Assembly: GCA_963771905.1 (NCBI GenBank)
Contig: CAVYVI010000014.1
Location: 248,001-312,000 of the forward strand
Length of the DNA: 64,000 nucleotides
Source: Palsa-147 sp963771905
GTDB lineage: Bacteria; Acidobacteriota; Terriglobia; Acidiferrales; UBA7541
Direction of reading: 5' to 3'
The notes below the pieces were generated by a model. The model saw only the letters and a program-made list of their open reading frames with translations. It searched no databases and was not told where the DNA came from. Both the position numbers and the translations under genes were made by a program. Every line of letters begins with the position of its first letter. Position 1 is the first letter of the stretch. Of this stretch, positions 37,015 to 46,256 are shown in pieces.

Positions 37015-38259
37015 ATGAGTCCCTCTGGCAACGGAACCTCGGGCAACTCGGTGACGCGGCAACAGCACCTCGACCTGTACTACTACATGCGCCTCAATCG
37101 CGCGGTCGAAGACCAGATGATGAAGCTGTTCCGTCAGAACAAAATCGTCGGCGGCCTCTACTCGAGCCTCGGCCAGGAAGGCATTTCCGTCGGCACCGCC
37201 TACGCGCTCGAAAAGCGCGACTGGATGGCGCCGATGATCCGCAACATCGGGGCGCTACTCGTGAAAGGCGTGCCACCGCGCGATATTTTCACGCAGCACA
37301 TGGCCAAGTACACTTCGCCGACGCTCGGCAAGGACGGCACCAGCCATTTCGGAGATTTGAAGAATCTGCATATCGTCTCGCCGATTTCGATGCTGGGCGA
37401 TCTGATTCCGGTGATGACGGGAGTGGCCATGGCTGGCCGCTATCTGGGCCAAAACATCGTCTCGATGACGTGGATCGGCGACGGCGGCAGCTCGACCGGC
37501 GCCTTTCACGAAGGCCTGAATCTCGCGGCCACCCAGCGCGCGCCCTTCGTGCTGGTTCTCGAAAACAATCAGTGGGCGTATTCGACGCCGGTCAGCCGCC
37601 AGGTGCCGGTTCGCGATCTCGCCGAGCGTGGCCGCGCCTACGGCATCACGAGCGTCACGGTTGACGGCAACGACGTCGTCGCGGTGTATCGCGCGGCGCG
37701 CGCCGCCGTAACGCAATGCCGCGCGGGCGATGGGCCCGTGCTGATTGAAGCGAAGACGCATCGCATGCGCGGCCACGCGCAGCACGACCCCGCCGAGTAC
37801 GTGCCCAAGGCCATGCGCGAATACTGGGAGGAGCGCGATCCCATCATTCGATACGAGAAATATCTCACCGAAAATAAAATTTGGGACGCCAAGACCAAGC
37901 AGGAAATTGACTCGCGCATTGAGAAGCTGCTGAAGGAAGACCTCGAGTTCGCGGAGAATTCGCCCATGCCGCCTCCGGAGTTGGCCGAGCAGGGCGTCTA
38001 CTGTGACGGCTGCCATAAGATCGAAGCCGAATGGCACCGGCCGAAGAAAGAAGTGACGCCGCCGCAATCGAGCACCGAAGCGGTCTGGAAAGTGAAAGAC
38101 TTTGGCGGAGTCGAAGCATCCGCGCCCGGCGGTAATGGCGCCAACGCACAACCCTCGGCAAGAACTGCGCGGCCATCTCCGGTCGCGAAGAAGATCGCCG
38201 CGGAACCCGCGCGCCGCCCCTTTGGAAGAGGTCCGAAGGGCAAGAGGGGAGGGCGCTGA
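37015..38259 (+). CDS. pdhA: 2-Oxoacid dehydrogenase E1 alpha (pyruvate dehydrogenase type)
   Basis: This 414-residue protein matches E1 alpha: TPP/Mg motif GDGGSSTGAFHEGLN-LAAT (about 158-177), ENNQWAYSTPVSRQ and THRMRGHAQHDPAEY, with the conserved phosphorylation-like loop. It works with E1 beta to decarboxylate a 2-oxoacid and acylate lipoyl-E2. Substrate could be pyruvate or branched-chain 2-oxoacids; context does not decide. The C-terminus (about residues 320-414) is an unusual extension with a YCDGCHK pair, then a Pro/Ala-rich stretch ending GPKGKRGGR. GGAGTAAC precedes the ATG. Confidence 0.92.
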   Translation: MSPSGNGTSGNSVTRQQHLDLYYYMRLNRAVEDQMMKLFRQNKIVGGLYSSLGQEGISVGTAYALEKRDWMAPMIRNIGALLVKGVPPRDIFTQHMAKYTSPTLGKDGTSHFGDLKNLHIVSPISMLGDLIPVMTGVAMAGRYLGQNIVSMTWIGDGGSSTGAFHEGLNLAATQRAPFVLVLENNQWAYSTPVSRQVPVRDLAERGRAYGITSVTVDGNDVVAVYRAARAAVTQCRAGDGPVLIEAKTHRMRGHAQHDPAEYVPKAMREYWEERDPIIRYEKYLTENKIWDAKTKQEIDSRIEKLLKEDLEFAENSPMPPPELAEQGVYCDGCHKIEAEWHRPKKEVTPPQSSTEAVWKVKDFGGVEASAPGGNGANAQPSARTARPSPVAKKIAAEPARRPFGRGPKGKRGGR

Positions 38260-38261
38260 CG

Positions 38262-39236
38262 ATGGCTCCCGTCACCATGCTCGAAGGCATTCGTCAGGCG
38301 ATCTTCGAAGAAATGGATCGCGACCCAGCGGTCGTCGCCATGGGCGAAGACATCGGCGTGTACGGCGGCGCGTTCAAGGTCACCGAAGGTCTGCTCGAGC
38401 GCTTCGGCAACGAGCGCGTCATCGAAACGCCCATCAGCGAGACCGCGATTGTCGGCGCGGCGTGCGGCATGAGCTATCTTGGCCTGCGCCCCATCGTCGA
38501 AATGCAGTTCATCGATTTCATTGCCTGCTGCTTTAACCAGGTCACGAACTTCGTCGCCAAGGGCCACTACCTCTGGGGCGCGCCCGCGCCGATGGTGATT
38601 CGCGGGCCATCGGGTGGAGGCGTCCGCGGCGGGCCTTTCCATTCCGCGAATCCCGAAATGTATTTCGTCCACACGCCGGGATTGAAAGTGATTTACCCCT
38701 CGACGCCCTATGATGCAAAGGGATTGCTCAAGTCGGCCGTGCGCGACAACAATCCGGTCCTCTTCTTCGAGCACAAATTTCTCTATCGCCGCATCAAGGA
38801 AGAGCTGCCCGAGGAGGAATACACGGTGCCGATCGGCAAGGCCGTGGTGCGGCGCGAAGGCCGCGACGTTACCATACTAACCTACGCGGCGATGGCCCAC
38901 ACCACGATCGAGGCCGCGGCCGCGCTTGAAAAAGAGGGCATCGACGCCGAGGTCATCGATCTGCGCACGCTGTTGCCGCTCGACAAGGACGCCATCCTCG
39001 CCTCCGTGAAAAAGACGAACAAGCTGCTCATCGTTCACGAGGACACGCGCACCGGCGGCATCGCCGGCGAAATCGCCGCGCTGGTCTGCGAAGGAGCTTT
39101 CGAAGATCTCGACGGGCCCATCCAGCGCGTCACTTCGCTCGATACGCCCGTTCCCTACGCGCCGACGCTTGAAGAACATTTTTTGCCCAACGTCATGAAG
39201 GTTGTGCAGGCTGCGCGCGAACTGGCAAAATATTGA
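38262..39236 (+). CDS. pdhB: 2-Oxoacid dehydrogenase E1 beta
   Basis: This 324-residue protein starts three bases after E1 alpha. Motifs are MGEDIGVYGGAFKVTEGL, ETPISETAIVGAACGMSY, the PSTPYDAKGLLKSAVRD block, and the C-terminal VIDLRTLLPLDKDAI and LIVHEDTRTGG. It forms the alpha2beta2 E1 and completes the TPP site. Length is typical for the family. Confidence 0.95.
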   Translation: MAPVTMLEGIRQAIFEEMDRDPAVVAMGEDIGVYGGAFKVTEGLLERFGNERVIETPISETAIVGAACGMSYLGLRPIVEMQFIDFIACCFNQVTNFVAKGHYLWGAPAPMVIRGPSGGGVRGGPFHSANPEMYFVHTPGLKVIYPSTPYDAKGLLKSAVRDNNPVLFFEHKFLYRRIKEELPEEEYTVPIGKAVVRREGRDVTILTYAAMAHTTIEAAAALEKEGIDAEVIDLRTLLPLDKDAILASVKKTNKLLIVHEDTRTGGIAGEIAALVCEGAFEDLDGPIQRVTSLDTPVPYAPTLEEHFLPNVMKVVQAARELAKY

Positions 39237-39254
39237 CAGTCCGAGGAGAAGCCG

Positions 39255-40610
39255 ATGGCCGTTGATGTCGTAATGCCGCAGATGGGGGAAAGCATTTTCG
39301 AAGGCACGATCACCAAGTGGCTCAAGAAGGCCGGCGACAAAGTCGAGCGCGACGAGCCACTCTTCGAAATTTCCACCGACAAGGTGGACGCGGAGATTCC
39401 GTCGCCCTCCGCCGGCATCCTCAAAGAGATCAAGATCGCCGAAGGCCAGACGGTTCCCGTGCAAACCGTCGTTGCTGTGATTGATGGCGCAGGCGCTGCA
39501 GCGAGCGCGCCGGCTCCCGCGCCTACAAAGGCAGTAGCGCCAAAGCCCGCGCCCTCTCCGGCCGCCGCGGCGCCATCGTCCGCAGCGGCGCCCGCTCAAG
39601 CAAAAGCCGCGCCCGCGCCGGCGGCTCCGGCCGCGCCGAAGGCAGCCACGACCGCCCCTGCATCGCGGGAAAAGATTCGCAGCTCGCCGCTCGTCCGCCG
39701 CCTCGCCAAAGAAAACAGTATCGATCTCGCGCAAGTCCCCGGCACCGCCGCCGGAGGCCGCATCAGCAAGAAGGACATTCTTGGCGCCATCGAAGGCGGC
39801 GGCGCCCGCTCCGCGTCTCCGGCCGCGTCATCTGCATCAGCCCCACCGCCGCCCTCCGGCGGCGCCGCGGCCCATGCCACCATCGAAACCGCCGTGCCGC
39901 GCGAAAAAATGTACTTCGGCCATTACGAAGTTCAGCCCATGTCCGTGATGCGCCAGAGAATCGCCGAGCACATGGTGCTTTCCAAGCGTGTTTCTCCGCA
40001 CGTCTACTCGGTCGATGAGGCCGACGTCACCGCCATCGCCAATCTTCGCGCGAAAATGAAATCGAAGTTCGAGGAGAGCACCGGGACGAAGCTGACCTTC
40101 ATGCCCTTCTTCGTCCGCGCCGCCGTCGAAGCGCTGCGCGCGTTTCCGACCGTGAATTCCTCGGTCGACGGCACCAACATCGTCCTGCATAAGGAATGCA
40201 ACATCGGGATCGCCGTAGCGCTCGACTGGGGCCTGATCGTTCCGGTCATCAAGAACGCCGAGGAGAAGAATTTCCTGGGGCTCGCGCGCGCCATGAACGA
40301 TCTCGCCGAGCGCGCCCGCTCGAAGAAGCTCAAGCCCGAGGAAGTGGCCGAGAGCACTTTCTCGATCACCAACCCCGGCGTCTTCGGCGGCTTGTTCGGA
40401 TTGCCGGTCATCAATCAGCCGAACGTCGCAATTCTCGGCCTCGGCACAATCGAGAAGCGCCCTGTGGTGATCGACGACGCCATCGCCATTCGCTCAATGG
40501 TCTACCTGACGCTGAGTTACGACCACCGCATCGTCGACGGCGCCATCGCCCATCAGTTCATGGCCAAAATCAAGCACACGCTCGAAGAGTGGACGGAAAG
40601 CATTCTGTAG
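39255..40610 (+). CDS. pdhC: Dihydrolipoamide acyltransferase (E2)
   Basis: This 451-residue protein has one lipoyl domain at residues 1-80 with the lipoylated lysine in ISTDKVDAEIPSP, an Ala/Pro linker (80-140), a peripheral-subunit-binding domain (RSSPLVRRLAKENSIDLAQV), a second linker and the catalytic domain (about 225-451) ending with SYDHRIVDGAIA, the active His and Asp. It forms the core of the complex. A CCGAGGAG ribosome site precedes ATG 39255. A strong terminator follows. Family placement (acetyl versus succinyl or branched-chain) is not certain. Confidence 0.93.
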   Translation: MAVDVVMPQMGESIFEGTITKWLKKAGDKVERDEPLFEISTDKVDAEIPSPSAGILKEIKIAEGQTVPVQTVVAVIDGAGAAASAPAPAPTKAVAPKPAPSPAAAAPSSAAAPAQAKAAPAPAAPAAPKAATTAPASREKIRSSPLVRRLAKENSIDLAQVPGTAAGGRISKKDILGAIEGGGARSASPAASSASAPPPPSGGAAAHATIETAVPREKMYFGHYEVQPMSVMRQRIAEHMVLSKRVSPHVYSVDEADVTAIANLRAKMKSKFEESTGTKLTFMPFFVRAAVEALRAFPTVNSSVDGTNIVLHKECNIGIAVALDWGLIVPVIKNAEEKNFLGLARAMNDLAERARSKKLKPEEVAESTFSITNPGVFGGLFGLPVINQPNVAILGLGTIEKRPVVIDDAIAIRSMVYLTLSYDHRIVDGAIAHQFMAKIKHTLEEWTESIL

Positions 40611-40632
40611 CCTAGCTCCGCGTCTTTTGACG

Positions 40633-40668
40633 AAGGCCTCGCATCCAAAATGCGGGGCCTTTTATTTT
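40633..40668 (+). terminator. Strong terminator of the PDH operon
   Basis: AAGGCCTCGCAT/ATGCGGGGCCTT pairs over 12 bases (one G-T) around a CCAAA loop and is followed by TTATTTT. It starts 22 bases after the E2 stop. Confidence 0.93.
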
Positions 40669-40730
40669 CGGGAACCTATTTTGCGTTGTGAATCGATGAG
40701 ACTCGAATTTAACGAAACCTACAGGCAGCC

Positions 40731-41867
40731 ATGAGCTCTCGAGAAATCTATCCCGGATGGGGTCAGCCGCCCTGGAAGATTGATTTCACGCCGCGCCGGC
40801 GACGTCTGCCGAAGGAAGTCGACTTCGCCATAATCGGAGGCGGCTTCACGGGGCTCGCCGCTGCCGCTTGGCTGCGCCATCTCGCGCCGGACAAATCCGT
40901 CGCCGTCTTCGAAGCGGGGCGCATCGGCGCGGGCGCGAGCGGGCGAACCGGAGGAATGGTGCTTGCCGGCACGGCGTCTGGCGGTCAGCGCGGCCTCGGC
41001 GACGTTCTCGCTGGGTTTCAGTCCATCTTGAAGCGCCTGCGCGTGCGGTGCGATCTCTCGCTTTCCGGCGCGTGGGAGATCGGCCGGAGCGGTTCCAAAT
41101 GCAAAGACTCGCCGATCTCCTGGGAGGATTCGGGAACTCTGCGTGTGACCAAAGAAGTGCCCGGCGGCACGCTCGATCCCGGCAAACTTGTGAGCGGCCT
41201 CGGGCGCGCAGCCGAGCGCGCGGGTGCGCTCATCGCCGAACGCCAGCCGGTACAGCGCGTGTCATGGAGCGCATTTCCGGAACTCGAATTCGCAGCGGGG
41301 AAGTTGCACGCGAAGAAAATCCTGTTCGCGATGAACGCGATGTCGCTCGATCTTAGCGGTCTCGGCGAGGACATGCACCCGCGATTGACGCTTGCCGCTT
41401 TGACCGCGCCCGTATCCGAAAGATTGCTCGCCGCCGTCGGTCTCGCCGCCCGAAAACCGTTCTACACCGTCGATTTTCCGTACCTCTGGGGCCGCGTGCT
41501 CAAAAATAATTCGGTGATGTTCGGAGCCGGTCTGGTCGCCTCGCCCGACGAGAACGATCTTGCGGGCGTTGACATCGCATCGGCCGAGCCCGCGCGCATG
41601 TTTGACACGCTCGAGGGCCGCGTCCGCCGCATGCATCCAGCGCTCACGAATATTCGCTTCACGCGCCGTTGGGGCGGCCCCATTCTCTTCCGCGACAATT
41701 GGACGCCGGTCTTCGATTGGCATCCCGCCAGCCGCAACGCCATCATCCTCGGCGCCTATGCCGGCCACGGCGTCGCGTTGTCGAGCTACCTCGCCGCCTG
41801 GGCCGCGGAAGCTCTCCTCGGCCGCCGCAAACTGCCTGCCTGGGGCGCCGTCCGCGTCGCGCGCTGA
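40731..41867 (+). CDS. FAD-dependent oxidoreductase of the DAO family
   Basis: This 378-residue protein is an amino-acid-oxidase-type flavoprotein: DFAIIGGGFTGLAAAAWLRH near residue 27 (dinucleotide fold), VFEAGRIGAGASGRTGGMVL and the C-terminal GAYAGHGVALSSYLAAWAAEALLG flavin loop. It may oxidise glycine- or proline-type substrates (GlpD, ThiO and MnmC share the fold), but the substrate cannot be told. It is monocistronic and converges with the DUF3037 gene 14 bases away. Start ATG 40731 has no strong ribosome site. Confidence 0.88.
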   Translation: MSSREIYPGWGQPPWKIDFTPRRRRLPKEVDFAIIGGGFTGLAAAAWLRHLAPDKSVAVFEAGRIGAGASGRTGGMVLAGTASGGQRGLGDVLAGFQSILKRLRVRCDLSLSGAWEIGRSGSKCKDSPISWEDSGTLRVTKEVPGGTLDPGKLVSGLGRAAERAGALIAERQPVQRVSWSAFPELEFAAGKLHAKKILFAMNAMSLDLSGLGEDMHPRLTLAALTAPVSERLLAAVGLAARKPFYTVDFPYLWGRVLKNNSVMFGAGLVASPDENDLAGVDIASAEPARMFDTLEGRVRRMHPALTNIRFTRRWGGPILFRDNWTPVFDWHPASRNAIILGAYAGHGVALSSYLAAWAAEALLGRRKLPAWGAVRVAR

Positions 41868-41881
41868 GCTCGTTCAACCTC

Positions 41882-42694
41882 TTAGTTCACCCTCATCCGC
41901 AATTCCTCCGCAAACTTCTCGATCCGATTCACCGGAACAACCGCTATCTTTTGCTCTTCGAAGAGCCGCGCCACGAATTGGTGCCGCGGATTTTCGCGCG
42001 CGGGTTCGGCCTCCGTGAACGCGGTGAACTCCGTCTTCGGCACGCGCGCCCGGATGCATTCCGCCGTGTACGCCAGCACCTTTGCCTGCGACGCATCTCG
42101 CGCCAGAGAAAACGCTTGGATGTAGCCGCGCGTCCCGTTCGAGCCGTAGCCGTAATCGAGCCGCATGGGATCGCCCGGCTGGGTGAACTCCTCGACGCGT
42201 ACGCTCCTTTCCATACGCGCCAGTATCCGGTGGCGGCGAAAAACGTCGCTCAATTTCGACCGCAGCCACGCCCGCATATTTTCGAGCACGCCGGCGCGTC
42301 CCGCGAAGTGCGGCGGCGCCACGTGCTCGCGGTAGAGTCGCTCCAACTCCGCGTCGAAATCTTCGGCCAGCAGCGCTCTCTGCGGGCTGAATTGCAGGGC
42401 GTTCGACAGCGAGTCATCGAGCTTCGCGAGATACGCCGCCGCATCCGCAGCGCCCGCCACGCGCGCGTCCATTTCGGCCGGCAGCGCGCGCAGCAACGAT
42501 TCATCGAACGCCGGATGGAGGCGTTTCACGCGCGCGAACTCGGCCGTTTCTTCGATCGTCCGCGCCGCGCGCCGCTGGCCCGCCGCGTCTTCCAGGATCA
42601 CGCCGATGTTGATCCACTCGTCGCGGACCACATTCGGCATGTAGCGGAGAATCCGATACTTCAGAGTGTGCAAATTATCTTCTGGCATAGTCAC
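41882..42694 (-). CDS. DUF3037 protein, partner of the HipA-like kinase
   Basis: This 270-residue protein has the DUF3037 layout: YRILRYMPNVVRDEWINIGVILED near the N-terminus, then a mostly helical, Arg/Glu-rich middle and a C-terminal KVLAYTAECIRARVPKTEFTAFTEAEP segment. No enzymatic motif is visible. It lies 147 bases downstream of a HipA-like kinase on the same strand; as far as I know, such pairs recur together, which suggests a joint function. Two candidate starts exist, ATG 42694 and ATG 42688. Confidence 0.8.
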   Translation of the reverse strand: MTMPEDNLHTLKYRILRYMPNVVRDEWINIGVILEDAAGQRRAARTIEETAEFARVKRLHPAFDESLLRALPAEMDARVAGAADAAAYLAKLDDSLSNALQFSPQRALLAEDFDAELERLYREHVAPPHFAGRAGVLENMRAWLRSKLSDVFRRHRILARMERSVRVEEFTQPGDPMRLDYGYGSNGTRGYIQAFSLARDASQAKVLAYTAECIRARVPKTEFTAFTEAEPARENPRHQFVARLFEEQKIAVVPVNRIEKFAEELRMRVN

Positions 42695-42841
42695 ATCCCG
42701 TTTAGAAAGGATGAGCGCGACGCTTTCCCCGCGCCGGGAATCAATTCAGCCCGCAAACTTCCCGCCGTCAAATCTCGCCCAGATTCACACTTCAGCACAA
42801 GACTTCCTCCTCCGGCGTGTGCAGATTGTCCTGTGCCACGT

Positions 42842-43636
42842 TCACGTCCAGTTCGGAAAGGGTATGCGAGAGGATTTCCACGCGGCGCGAATCAGTTCGG
42901 GCACCAAAGTCCGCCGCCGGTACAGTTGTTCGAGCATGCGATACAGCGCGTCCGGCTCGAAATTGTACCACTCGGGTGGAACCGCGCTGGCCGCTTCGTC
43001 GAGCGCTCCCGGATCGAGCGCCTTCAGCCGCTCGAGCCACGGCTCGAACGCCTCCATCCCGCGAACGCGCTCGTATACCAGTTGCCGCGTATAAATCCCG
43101 CGCAGCGGCGCGTCGGGAAAATTCCATTCTCCGGCGTTGAAGCAAAAGCCGTGGTCGATCATCACGGCGCGGTATTTGCTCTCGTGCGGCGGCCGGAAGA
43201 AAATCGCCTGCCGTCCGTTGGTGTTGCACGTCCACTTGTCGAACACCAGCACGCCGGCAAAGCTGTCGAGATTCTGCACATCGCGGAGCTGCTCGTCGGG
43301 AAGGAAATCGTATACGACGGTCGTAGCCGGAGCGTCGGGATAGCGCGAGCCAAATTGCATTCCGGTCGAGCACGGCTCGTGACCGCGCCCCAGTTGAATC
43401 ACCAGATCCTCGGTATTCGCAATCAATTCGGCGCGGACTTCCACCACCGCCGCGCTCGCCACAGGCAATCCCAATCGTCCCGCCAATCTCGTACCCAGCA
43501 ATTCGTTCGCCAGGATCCTCACTCCCTGCGGGTTGTTTCGAAACTTGACAACGTAATAGCTATCGTCCGCGCAGCGCATCAGATGCGCCTGCGCTCCTCC
43601 GCGCATCCTCCGGACCTGTTCGACCGCCAACGGCAT
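42842..43636 (-). CDS. HipA-like kinase (HipA_2 type)
   Basis: This 264-residue protein has a kinase-like plan: Gly-rich loop and Lys in RRMRGGAQAHLMR and YYVVKFRNN (Lys about 31), a catalytic loop VFDKWTCNTNGRQAIF with Asp and Asn, and IDHGFCF as the DFG-like metal motif. Unlike HipA itself it has no separate N-terminal barrel, and no HipB-like DNA-binding gene is next to it. The start ATG 43636 begins like other members; the frame extends nine codons further to a TTG at 43663. Target and role are unknown; a DUF3037 gene follows. Confidence 0.8.
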   Translation of the reverse strand: MPLAVEQVRRMRGGAQAHLMRCADDSYYVVKFRNNPQGVRILANELLGTRLAGRLGLPVASAAVVEVRAELIANTEDLVIQLGRGHEPCSTGMQFGSRYPDAPATTVVYDFLPDEQLRDVQNLDSFAGVLVFDKWTCNTNGRQAIFFRPPHESKYRAVMIDHGFCFNAGEWNFPDAPLRGIYTRQLVYERVRGMEAFEPWLERLKALDPGALDEAASAVPPEWYNFEPDALYRMLEQLYRRRTLVPELIRAAWKSSRIPFPNWT

Positions 43637-43805
43637 CCGCGCGTATGCTAACGAGCGGCCCAAGCCACCGCAAGAAAAAGATTCTCAGATTGGGAACGTA
43701 ACAGAGTGAAACACTTCGGAGGGTTTCTCTGCAGGCAAACCAAACCGGAATTCCAGCAGCCGGAGCGCACAATCCCGGGCGCTCCGGTGCCGCAAAAATT
43801 CGCGA

Positions 43806-44123
43806 CTATCTCTTTCTCTTCTTGGCTTTTTTCTTCGGGCGCGCTTTCGCTTTGGCCCGCTTCTTCTTTTTCGCTGGCGCCTTCTTCGCTTTCCTGCGGG
43901 CTTTCTTCGCAGCCGGCTTCCGGGCGGGCTTGGCCTTCGGACGCGTAGGCGCCGGCGGCGCCGGACGGCCAGCGGGAATCTCTTCGGGCTCGTCTTCATC
44001 GACTACGATGATCTCGTCGGTCTCTTCCTCGACGATCTCCGCGGGCCCGCCCAGTTCGTCTTCCTCTTCCTCGTAGCGGGGCAAATCCTCGCCGTCGTCG
44101 TCGTGCATCTTCGCGTAAAACAT
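43806..44123 (-). CDS. Bipartite acidic/Lys-Ala-rich protein
   Basis: This 105-residue protein has a strongly acidic first half (DDDGEDLPRYEEEEDELGG, EEETDEIIVVDEDEPEE) and a Pro hinge, then a tail of Lys/Arg/Ala (PAAKKARRKAKKAPAKKKKR), like histone H1-type or nucleoid proteins. GGAGG lies four bases before ATG 44123 and a TTGACA/CTATAA promoter precedes it. It could bind nucleic acid or charged partners, but low-complexity proteins are hard to assign. Confidence 0.7.
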   Translation of the reverse strand: MFYAKMHDDDGEDLPRYEEEEDELGGPAEIVEEETDEIIVVDEDEPEEIPAGRPAPPAPTRPKAKPARKPAAKKARRKAKKAPAKKKKRAKAKARPKKKAKKRKR

Positions 44124-44176
44124 GCTACCTCCGTCGGGGTCACCCTATGCTGGCCGGGCTCCCTTACCCTTCGCGC

Positions 44177-44205
44177 TTATAGACGGAGAGTCCGAGCTTT
44201 GTCAA
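44177..44205 (-). promoter_or_regulatory. Promoter of the acidic/basic protein gene
   Basis: On the minus strand TTGACA (44205-44200) and CTATAA (44182-44177) are 17 bases apart. The leader to ATG 44123 is about 50 bases and contains the GGAGG site. Confidence 0.65.
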
Positions 44206-44348
44206 GACGCAAGCGATTGTGGCCAAAAGATTTCCGCGGAAACACTTGAGACGGGGGATCGCACGTGCAGATTTCTTATAACGTTCCTATAATCAGTTAG
44301 TTACCATGCGTATATGAAGCTTGGCCGTAGGGATTCGCCGCGCTACGT

Positions 44349-46256
44349 CTACTTCTTGGGCGCAACGACCAGCAAGTCGCCCACTTCGAGGGCGCGATTG
44401 TTGAGCGCGGGATTCGCGCTGCGCAGGGCATCCACGCTCGTCCCAAACTGGCGCGCGATCGAATATAGCGTCTCGCCCGCCTTCACCCGGTACTGCACAG
44501 GGTCGGCGGGAGCGGCCTTGGCATCACGGACCGCGACGCTTTGCATCTGGCCGCTCGCGTCGGATTGCGCCGACTTGCCTTTCGTATGCGCGGTCGTCGA
44601 AGGGTCGCCGCCCGCGTAGATCCGCAGCCGGGCGCCGCGTGGCGCCTGACTTCCGCGAATTCCGTTCCAGCGTTTGAGGTCCGCCACCGTCACCGAAAAT
44701 TGCTCGGCGATCCCCGCAAGCGTGTCACCGCGGCGCACCCGATAATGCACCAATTGCAACTGCGCGGGCATCGCGGCTGGAATCGTCAGCTTTTCTCCCG
44801 GCGCTATATCCGTTGCCGAGGCGAGATGATTGGTCTGCTCGATCGCCGCCGCGGTCACCTTATAATGCTTGGCGATCGCCGCAAGCGTCTCGCCTTCACT
44901 CACCTCATGAATCCGCCAGCTTTTCCATTTGTCCGGCGGAATCCCCGCGATGGCGGCGTTGAAGGGTGCGGAGGTTCCCGGCGGAAGCCGCAGCGTGAAA
45001 TTCGAATCATCCGGCGTGACCAGTCGCAGCAGTTCCGGATTCAGCATCCGCAGATCGTCGAGTTCCGTGCCGGTTGCATCGGCCACCAGCCGCAGATCGA
45101 TCGGATGTCCCGGCTTCACCGAATCCACGTCCGGCGGTTTGTCCGGATCCACTTGCACGCCGTAGAGGGCCGGATCCTTCGCCACCAGCGCCAGCGCCAG
45201 AATAATCGGAACGTAGTTCTTCGTCTGCGTTGGCAGGGCGTTGCGCTTCTGAAGCTCCCAGAAATCCGCATATCCGGTCCGCTCGATCGCCTTCGCCACA
45301 TTTCCCGGGCCGGAATTGTATGCCGCCATCACCAGATACCAGTCGCCGAACATAGCGTAGAGATCGCGCAGATGATGCGCCGCCGCGTGCGTGGCTTTCT
45401 CGGGATCGCTGCGCTCGTCGATGTACCAGCTTCGCCCGAGGTCGTATTCCTCGCCGCGATACGGCATGAATTGCCAGATTCCGCGCGCGCCCGCCCGCGA
45501 TACCGCCTGAGGTTGGAACGCTGACTCCGCCTGCGCCAAATAAATCAAATCCTGCGGCACGCCTTCTTCCTTCAGGACTCTCCGAATCATGTCGTGATAA
45601 CGCCCCGCGCGCCGCAAGCCGGTCTCGACGATGGCGCGCCCGCGCTCGGTCTGGAAGAAGCTCAGGTACTGCAGCACCGAATCGTTCACCGTCAACGGCA
45701 GGTCGTGCGGCACCCGCATCAATTCCTGCTCGGCTTTTTCCGCGAGGCGGGGGTCCCCCGGCGGCAGTGTCGACAAGTCCGCAATTTCATCAATTGGCGC
45801 CGGCTCGGCCATTTCATCCGCGCCTTCGGTCTTCGCAATCTGCGCGTCTTCGAGCGCGTCCGCGTGCATGGTGTCGAGGATTTGGTCGAACAGCGCGGCG
45901 AGTTGCACGTCGCTATCCACCGGGATGCCGCTCGACATCACCAGGCTGATGGCCGCATTAAATTTCACGCGCGCCTCGTCCATTTTTCCGGCTTCGAAAG
46001 CTGCCTGCCCGGCGTTCAGATCTTCCTGCATCTTGGCCATCAGGGTGTCGACAGCTGGACGCCGATCGAGAAGGTCGTACCCTGCGAAGGGCTGGTAAGG
46101 AGGGAACGGCAGAATCTCGGCCTGTTGCGGCGCATGCGTTGGCACCGGGACATTCGGGCGCACCTGGACGGCGTGCTTCGCCGTATCCTCGCATCCGCCG
46201 AGCAGCAAGACCGCCGCTCCGAGCGTCAACGCCGCTCTGAATTTGCCGCGAACCAT
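44349..46256 (-). CDS. mltD: Membrane-bound lytic transglycosylase with LysM repeats
   Basis: This 635-residue lipoprotein begins VRGKFRAALTLGAAVLLLGGC, a lipobox with Cys near residue 23, so it is anchored in the outer membrane. A Glu-rich helical region leads to the SLT domain (AQAESAFQPQAVSRAGARGI, FMPYRGEEYDLGRSWYIDE, MAAYNSGPGNV), where the first Glu is catalytic. Three LysM domains follow: EVSEGETLAAIAKHY, YRVRRGDTLAGIAEQF, YRVKAGETLYSIARQF. It cleaves peptidoglycan with formation of anhydromuropeptides. Starts at 46256 or 46268 are both possible; the first was chosen for the lipobox. Its promoter is at 46421-46450. Confidence 0.93.
   Translation of the reverse strand: MVRGKFRAALTLGAAVLLLGGCEDTAKHAVQVRPNVPVPTHAPQQAEILPFPPYQPFAGYDLLDRRPAVDTLMAKMQEDLNAGQAAFEAGKMDEARVKFNAAISLVMSSGIPVDSDVQLAALFDQILDTMHADALEDAQIAKTEGADEMAEPAPIDEIADLSTLPPGDPRLAEKAEQELMRVPHDLPLTVNDSVLQYLSFFQTERGRAIVETGLRRAGRYHDMIRRVLKEEGVPQDLIYLAQAESAFQPQAVSRAGARGIWQFMPYRGEEYDLGRSWYIDERSDPEKATHAAAHHLRDLYAMFGDWYLVMAAYNSGPGNVAKAIERTGYADFWELQKRNALPTQTKNYVPIILALALVAKDPALYGVQVDPDKPPDVDSVKPGHPIDLRLVADATGTELDDLRMLNPELLRLVTPDDSNFTLRLPPGTSAPFNAAIAGIPPDKWKSWRIHEVSEGETLAAIAKHYKVTAAAIEQTNHLASATDIAPGEKLTIPAAMPAQLQLVHYRVRRGDTLAGIAEQFSVTVADLKRWNGIRGSQAPRGARLRIYAGGDPSTTAHTKGKSAQSDASGQMQSVAVRDAKAAPADPVQYRVKAGETLYSIARQFGTSVDALRSANPALNNRALEVGDLLVVAPKK

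Noticed and set aside
41882..43636. Classical HipBA toxin-antitoxin pair
   Set aside because: No HipB-like HTH gene is present; the partner is DUF3037, so the classical module is not supported.
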